Shown: piece by piece, positions 5,125-7,432 of the stretch
How the letters are laid out: each line of letters starts with the position of its first letter
Numbering within the stretch: position 1 is the stretch's first letter
Assembly: GCA_040217795.1 (NCBI GenBank)
Contig: JBEHWK010000153.1
Coordinates: forward strand, 1 to 7,432
From: Clostridium_T sp040217795
GTDB lineage: Bacteria; Bacillota; Clostridia; Clostridiales; Clostridiaceae
DNA: 7,432 nt
Reading direction: 5' to 3'
The notes under the pieces: model-generated
Told to the model about the DNA's origin: nothing
What the model saw: only the letters and a program-made list of their open reading frames with translations
The model's database searches: none
Made by a program: the position numbers and the translations under genes

Positions 5125-6009
5125 TTATCGATTACTTTTTCCTTTCAAAGCCGGCACATTATTGAATGTTAAGCTTCTCCCATCTGTAACAGCAACAGTG
5201 TTTCCTTGTATATCCGTCCTGTATATATCCACTCTGAAATCAGTCAGTCTATCTAATATTTTTTGTTTCGGGTGCCCATAGTCATTTAAAAGTCCTACAG
5301 AAATTATTGCAGCTTTAGGATGAGCAGCTTTTAAGAACTCATACGAGGTGGAATAGCCACTTCCATGATGCCCTACTTTCAGTACATCTGCTGATAAATC
5401 CAGCTGCTTTGCCAGTATTTCACCCTCACTTAGTTCTTCAGCATCTCCCATAAATATAAAAGATCTGTTGCCAAATTTTAGTTTGGTTACAATAGAATAA
5501 TTATTTAAATCTTCATACCCAGTGCTGTTTGGTGCCAAAAAATAAAGCGCAGCATCACCGATTGTAATCTTGTCTCCTACACTTGGTACTTTTATTGATA
5601 AGGATTTTATCTTTAATGAGGTCACCATATTTTCATAAGCACTTGTATTTGCAGTTACATCCGGAGCATAAAATACTCCTACTTTAAATGCTTTTATTAT
5701 CTCTGCCATATTTCCAATGTGGTCTTCATGAGGATGTGTTGCTATTACATAATCCAGCCTGGTTACATGAGCAGCCTTCAGATAATTGATTAAAATGTCC
5801 CTTGAACTTTCAGGTCCGGAATCTATAAGTATATTCTTGTTATGAAATTGAATCAGTTCCGAATCCCCTTGCCCCACATCAATATAACTGATTATCAATT
5901 TGTTCGGATCCATGGGCACTTTGACTTTAGTTGTGTAATTCTTGGTAACAGGCGCTAATGTAAAAAATATCATTACACTAGCCAGGATCCCTGCAACTTT
6001 CTTTTTCAC
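5125..6009 (-). CDS. Exported ComEC/Rec2-like metallo-beta-lactamase-fold hydrolase
   Basis: 294 aa. The frame opens at a GTG at 6018, but that overlaps the ribosome binding site GGAGGTG (6022-6016), so the GTG at 6009 (8 nt after GGAGG, protein starting VKKKVAG) is the better start. Residue numbers here count from the longer form. A signal-like segment (KKKVAGILASVMIFFTLAP) precedes the domain, so it probably acts outside the membrane. Motifs: YIDVGQGDS at 45-53, THPHEDHIGN at 94-103 with metal ligands His95, His97, Asp99 and His100, MGDAE at 190-194, LKVGHHGS at 213-220, and YGHP at 247-250. This is the ComEC C-terminal catalytic domain alone, without the competence channel. Related free-standing proteins are thought to be nucleases or phosphodiesterases; the substrate is unknown. 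It lies 31 nt after the small gene upstream and is probably in its operon. Confidence 0.93.
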   Translation of the reverse strand: MKKKVAGILASVMIFFTLAPVTKNYTTKVKVPMDPNKLIISYIDVGQGDSELIQFHNKNILIDSGPESSRDILINYLKAAHVTRLDYVIATHPHEDHIGNMAEIIKAFKVGVFYAPDVTANTSAYENMVTSLKIKSLSIKVPSVGDKITIGDAALYFLAPNSTGYEDLNNYSIVTKLKFGNRSFIFMGDAEELSEGEILAKQLDLSADVLKVGHHGSGYSTSYEFLKAAHPKAAIISVGLLNDYGHPKQKILDRLTDFRVDIYRTDIQGNTVAVTDGRSLTFNNVPALKGKSNR

Positions 6010-6040
6010 AAACAACACCTCCAGTTAATATAATGCTGAA

Positions 6041-6280
6041 TTAAAAATTGAAGGTATTTACAATGCCTGTAGTGCTGTCATAGTAATCCTTAGCCACCTG
6101 ATCAATTCCGCTGCATATATTTTTCAAATTGCATATGCTACAGCCCTCTATCACGTTGTTCTCCAGCAGTGAGCAGCTTAACTCATCTTCATAGGTTGAA
6201 TTCTTTATTGCCAAGGCAATCTGCATTTTGTCAAAGCTTTGGCTTCCCTCTGTAGTTACAGTAATACTGTCCTTAATCAT
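6041..6280 (-). CDS. Small Cys-containing protein of unknown function
   Basis: 79 aa from ATG at 6280, with a moderate binding site (GGTGGGA) just upstream. Four cysteines occur at 36, 47, 50 and 56; the last three form CSICNLKNIC, a CxxC-x5-C cluster that could bind zinc or form disulfides. There is no signal peptide or membrane segment. It directly precedes the ComEC-like hydrolase in the same direction, so the two are likely co-transcribed and this is the first gene of the operon. I do not recognise the family. Confidence 0.78.
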   Translation of the reverse strand: MIKDSITVTTEGSQSFDKMQIALAIKNSTYEDELSCSLLENNVIEGCSICNLKNICSGIDQVAKDYYDSTTGIVNTFNF

Positions 6281-6302
6281 ATTCCCACCATCCTAAAATT
6301 AT

Positions 6303-6332
6303 TTGTGAATCAAATACAATTGCAATTCACAA
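6303..6332 (-). promoter_or_regulatory. Inverted repeat upstream of the minus-strand operon
   Basis: TTGTGAAT (6303-6310) and ATTCACAA (6325-6332) form a perfect 8-bp inverted repeat with a 14-nt spacer, just upstream of the 6280 start. On the minus strand TTGCAA and TAATTT within and next to it could serve as -35 and -10. An operator is plausible but unproven. Confidence 0.35.
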
Positions 6333-6371
6333 TAAAATATATATGCCAAAATCCCAAAAATTCAGGTGGAA

Positions 6372-6433
6372 TATATGAATATATATTTAAATAAATATAT
6401 GTTTAAATAAATAAATATTTATATATTCATATA
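6372..6433. repeat. AT-only palindrome with internal 16-bp-spaced direct repeats, between divergent operons
   Basis: TATATGAATATATA (6372-6385) and TATATATTCATATA (6420-6433) are perfect 14-bp inverted repeats. Between them TTTAAATAAATA occurs twice (6386-6397 and 6402-6413) with a 16-bp period. The rest of the 6300-6557 intergenic region is very AT-rich and holds no gene. It may be a regulatory or easily melted region; AT-rich low complexity is the alternative. Confidence 0.55.
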
Positions 6434-6514
6434 AATATATAGTATCCATGCCGTTTAGCTCAATTCAACCCATAGTAAATGACAAAAACATTCACTCAAA
6501 CTCACCTAATTTTC

Positions 6515-6531
6515 CATATATCTGAGATATA
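6515..6531 (+). promoter_or_regulatory. CATATATCT motif and small palindrome upstream of the plus-strand operon
   Basis: CATATATCT at 6515-6523 recurs at 6991-6999 and 7253-7261, each time shortly before the ribosome binding site of a gene in this cluster. The first copy is part of TATATC-TGA-GATATA (6517-6531). It could be a protein-binding site, perhaps for the ribbon-helix-helix product, or an mRNA element. Confidence 0.35.
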
Positions 6532-6557
6532 AAAAATATTAATCAAGGAGATGCTAC

Positions 6558-6980
6558 ATGGCTAAGAACTTTCCAAAAAAATCTATAAATATAAATGAAT
6601 TATCCTTTGAAGATGACTTTGATGAGAGTGGCTTCACCGATGCGGTTGTGGGAACACCTCTATCAACTTTCTCTTTCTCAAATGACAGCCCACCCTCTTC
6701 AGTAAATGAAGTTCAGCTTCAAGCTCCTTCACCCGTTAATTCTGATTCTTTAATGGACTGCAGAAAAGGAAAACCAGCTGCAAATGGTATCACTCCTCCT
6801 ATAGACGGAGAAGATTTTGATATTAAAAGGACTTTTAAATTCAGAAAGTCCACCATAAGAAAACTCAATGAGCTTAAGGCAAATCATCCGGATGTCAATG
6901 CCTATTTAAGTACAATATTAGATAACGCAATCAATCACTACTATAATCATATAATTAATTCCGAATCTGATAAAAAATAG
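6558..6980 (+). CDS. Ribbon-helix-helix DNA-binding protein with a long, probably disordered N-terminal tail
   Basis: 140 aa, ATG preceded by AAGGAG (6545-6550) at 7 nt. Residues 1-87 are rich in Ser, Pro, Asp and Glu with few hydrophobics and look disordered, starting with a basic patch (KNFPKK) and then an acidic one (FEDDFDE). Residues 88-134 fit the ribbon-helix-helix pattern: strand DIKRTFKF, helix STIRKLNELKANH, turn PDVN, helix AYLSTILDNAINHYYNHI. Such domains dimerise and bind short repeated operators, as in Arc, ParG and MobC-type proteins; a flexible tail plus this domain recalls ParG. No ParA-like partner is visible. It leads an operon with YvrJ and DUF1659 genes, 39 bp before the former, suggesting a regulator of the cluster. 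Confidence 0.82.
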   Translation: MAKNFPKKSININELSFEDDFDESGFTDAVVGTPLSTFSFSNDSPPSSVNEVQLQAPSPVNSDSLMDCRKGKPAANGITPPIDGEDFDIKRTFKFRKSTIRKLNELKANHPDVNAYLSTILDNAINHYYNHIINSESDKK

Positions 6981-7019
6981 TCATTATCTCCATATATCTT
7001 TGTCAGGAGGTGATTTCAT

Positions 7020-7217
7020 ATGGAATTAAATGAACTGGCTGCTATTATAGGTAACGTAGGTTTTCCGGTTGCCATTGCTGCTTATGTGCTCATTAGACTG
7101 GAAAAGACCATAATGGGACTGACTTCATCTATAAACAAGCTGAATACAATAATTTCAACCAAGCTTGGCTATGTTATAGATGATGAAAATGACGATAAAA
7201 TCCATAAAATTCAATAA
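7020..7217 (+). CDS. YvrJ-family small membrane protein
   Basis: 65 aa with an excellent binding site, AGGAGGTGAT at 7005-7014, complementary to the 16S 3' end. The core GNVGFPVAIAAYVLIRLEK (residues 11-29) is the YvrJ family signature (one short hydrophobic helix ending in a charged segment). An amphipathic tail (MGLTSSINKLNTII) and an acidic C-terminus follow. Length is normal for the family or slightly long. The molecular role of YvrJ proteins is not established; the architecture resembles small phage holin-like peptides. In Firmicutes these genes commonly neighbour DUF1659 and DUF2922 genes, as here with DUF1659 76 bp downstream. Confidence 0.9.
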   Translation: MELNELAAIIGNVGFPVAIAAYVLIRLEKTIMGLTSSINKLNTIISTKLGYVIDDENDDKIHKIQ

Positions 7218-7293
7218 TATTTTTCTTAATTCCAGAAATCTTTTAAAATCAGCATATATCTACTTTGAATATATTTTTAAGGAGGTGCTGAAC

Positions 7294-7432
7294 ATGGCTG
7301 TTAATAAAGTTTTAAGCTCAACTTCATTAAGCATAGAGGTTCAGAGTGGAACTGATGCTGCTGGTCTTCCAGTATTCAAAAAGAAAAGTTTTTCAGGCAT
7401 AAAGCTGGATGCTGCTGATCAGAATATTTATG
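7294..7432 (+). CDS. DUF1659 family protein, 3' end outside the window
   Basis: The frame starts at ATG 7294 after AAGGAGGTG and is open to the window edge: 46 codons, beginning MAVNKVLSSTSLSIEVQSG. The pattern (short beta-strand, then SGTDAAGLPVFKKKSFSGIK and a region around AADQNIY) matches DUF1659 proteins, which are about 70 residues long, so roughly two thirds is visible. The function of DUF1659 is unknown. Location directly after a YvrJ gene supports the call, and a DUF2922 gene would be expected just downstream. Confidence 0.85.
   Translation, partial: MAVNKVLSSTSLSIEVQSGTDAAGLPVFKKKSFSGIKLDAADQNIY

Noticed and set aside
5106..5129. GATAAATT/AATTTATC inverted repeat at the 3' end of the ComEC-like gene as terminator
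   Set aside because: It overlaps the stop codon and no T-run follows on the minus strand; the 4979-5011 hairpin is a better terminator.

Overview
The window looks like part of a low-GC Firmicutes chromosome, most likely Clostridium or a close relative. It is AT-rich, its ribosome binding sites are strong (AAGGAGG and AGGAGGTGAT types), it uses TTG and GTG starts as well as ATG, and its right end carries the YvrJ and DUF1659 small-protein families typical of Bacilli and Clostridia. I cannot name the species.

Left part (1-1086): the 3' part of a membrane-anchored protein gene broken by an in-frame TGA, a start-less remnant of a second small gene, and then a 258-bp repeat (copy A1). Next, on the minus strand, comes a complete Fic-domain gene with an N-terminal helix-turn-helix domain (1087-2004). 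A second copy of the same repeat (A2, 2139-2396) follows, in direct orientation and about 94% identical. The Fic gene is therefore a roughly 1.07-kb unique cassette between two direct repeats, the layout expected from single-crossover integration at a repeat.

Centre (2005-3261): about 1.25 kb with no convincing gene but with dense inverted complementarity. Repeat A2, a second hairpin module (B, about 2494-2595) and a third folded block (C, about 2724-2999, ending in a T-run) share motifs. The main stems of A and B have the same architecture, with five compensatory base-pair changes and a conserved G-A and A-A mismatch in the same places. Block C has a 12-bp closing stem, three further hairpins and a possible 8-bp pseudoknot. 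The wobble pairs indicate plus-strand transcription. My best reading is a large structured non-coding RNA, or a tandem family of related ones, of up to about 860 nt. This is the most interesting part of the window. I could not assign it to a named RNA family from memory.

Right-centre (3262-4955): three plus-strand genes of unknown function: one membrane-anchored protein, one small acidic protein, and one mixed helical/beta protein. A strong hairpin then separates them from convergent genes.

Right part (5125-7432): a minus-strand pair encodes a small Cys-rich protein and an exported ComEC-like metallo-beta-lactamase-fold hydrolase. Across a very AT-rich, palindromic divergent region, a plus-strand operon encodes a ribbon-helix-helix protein with a long, probably disordered tail, a YvrJ-family membrane peptide, and a DUF1659 protein cut by the window end.
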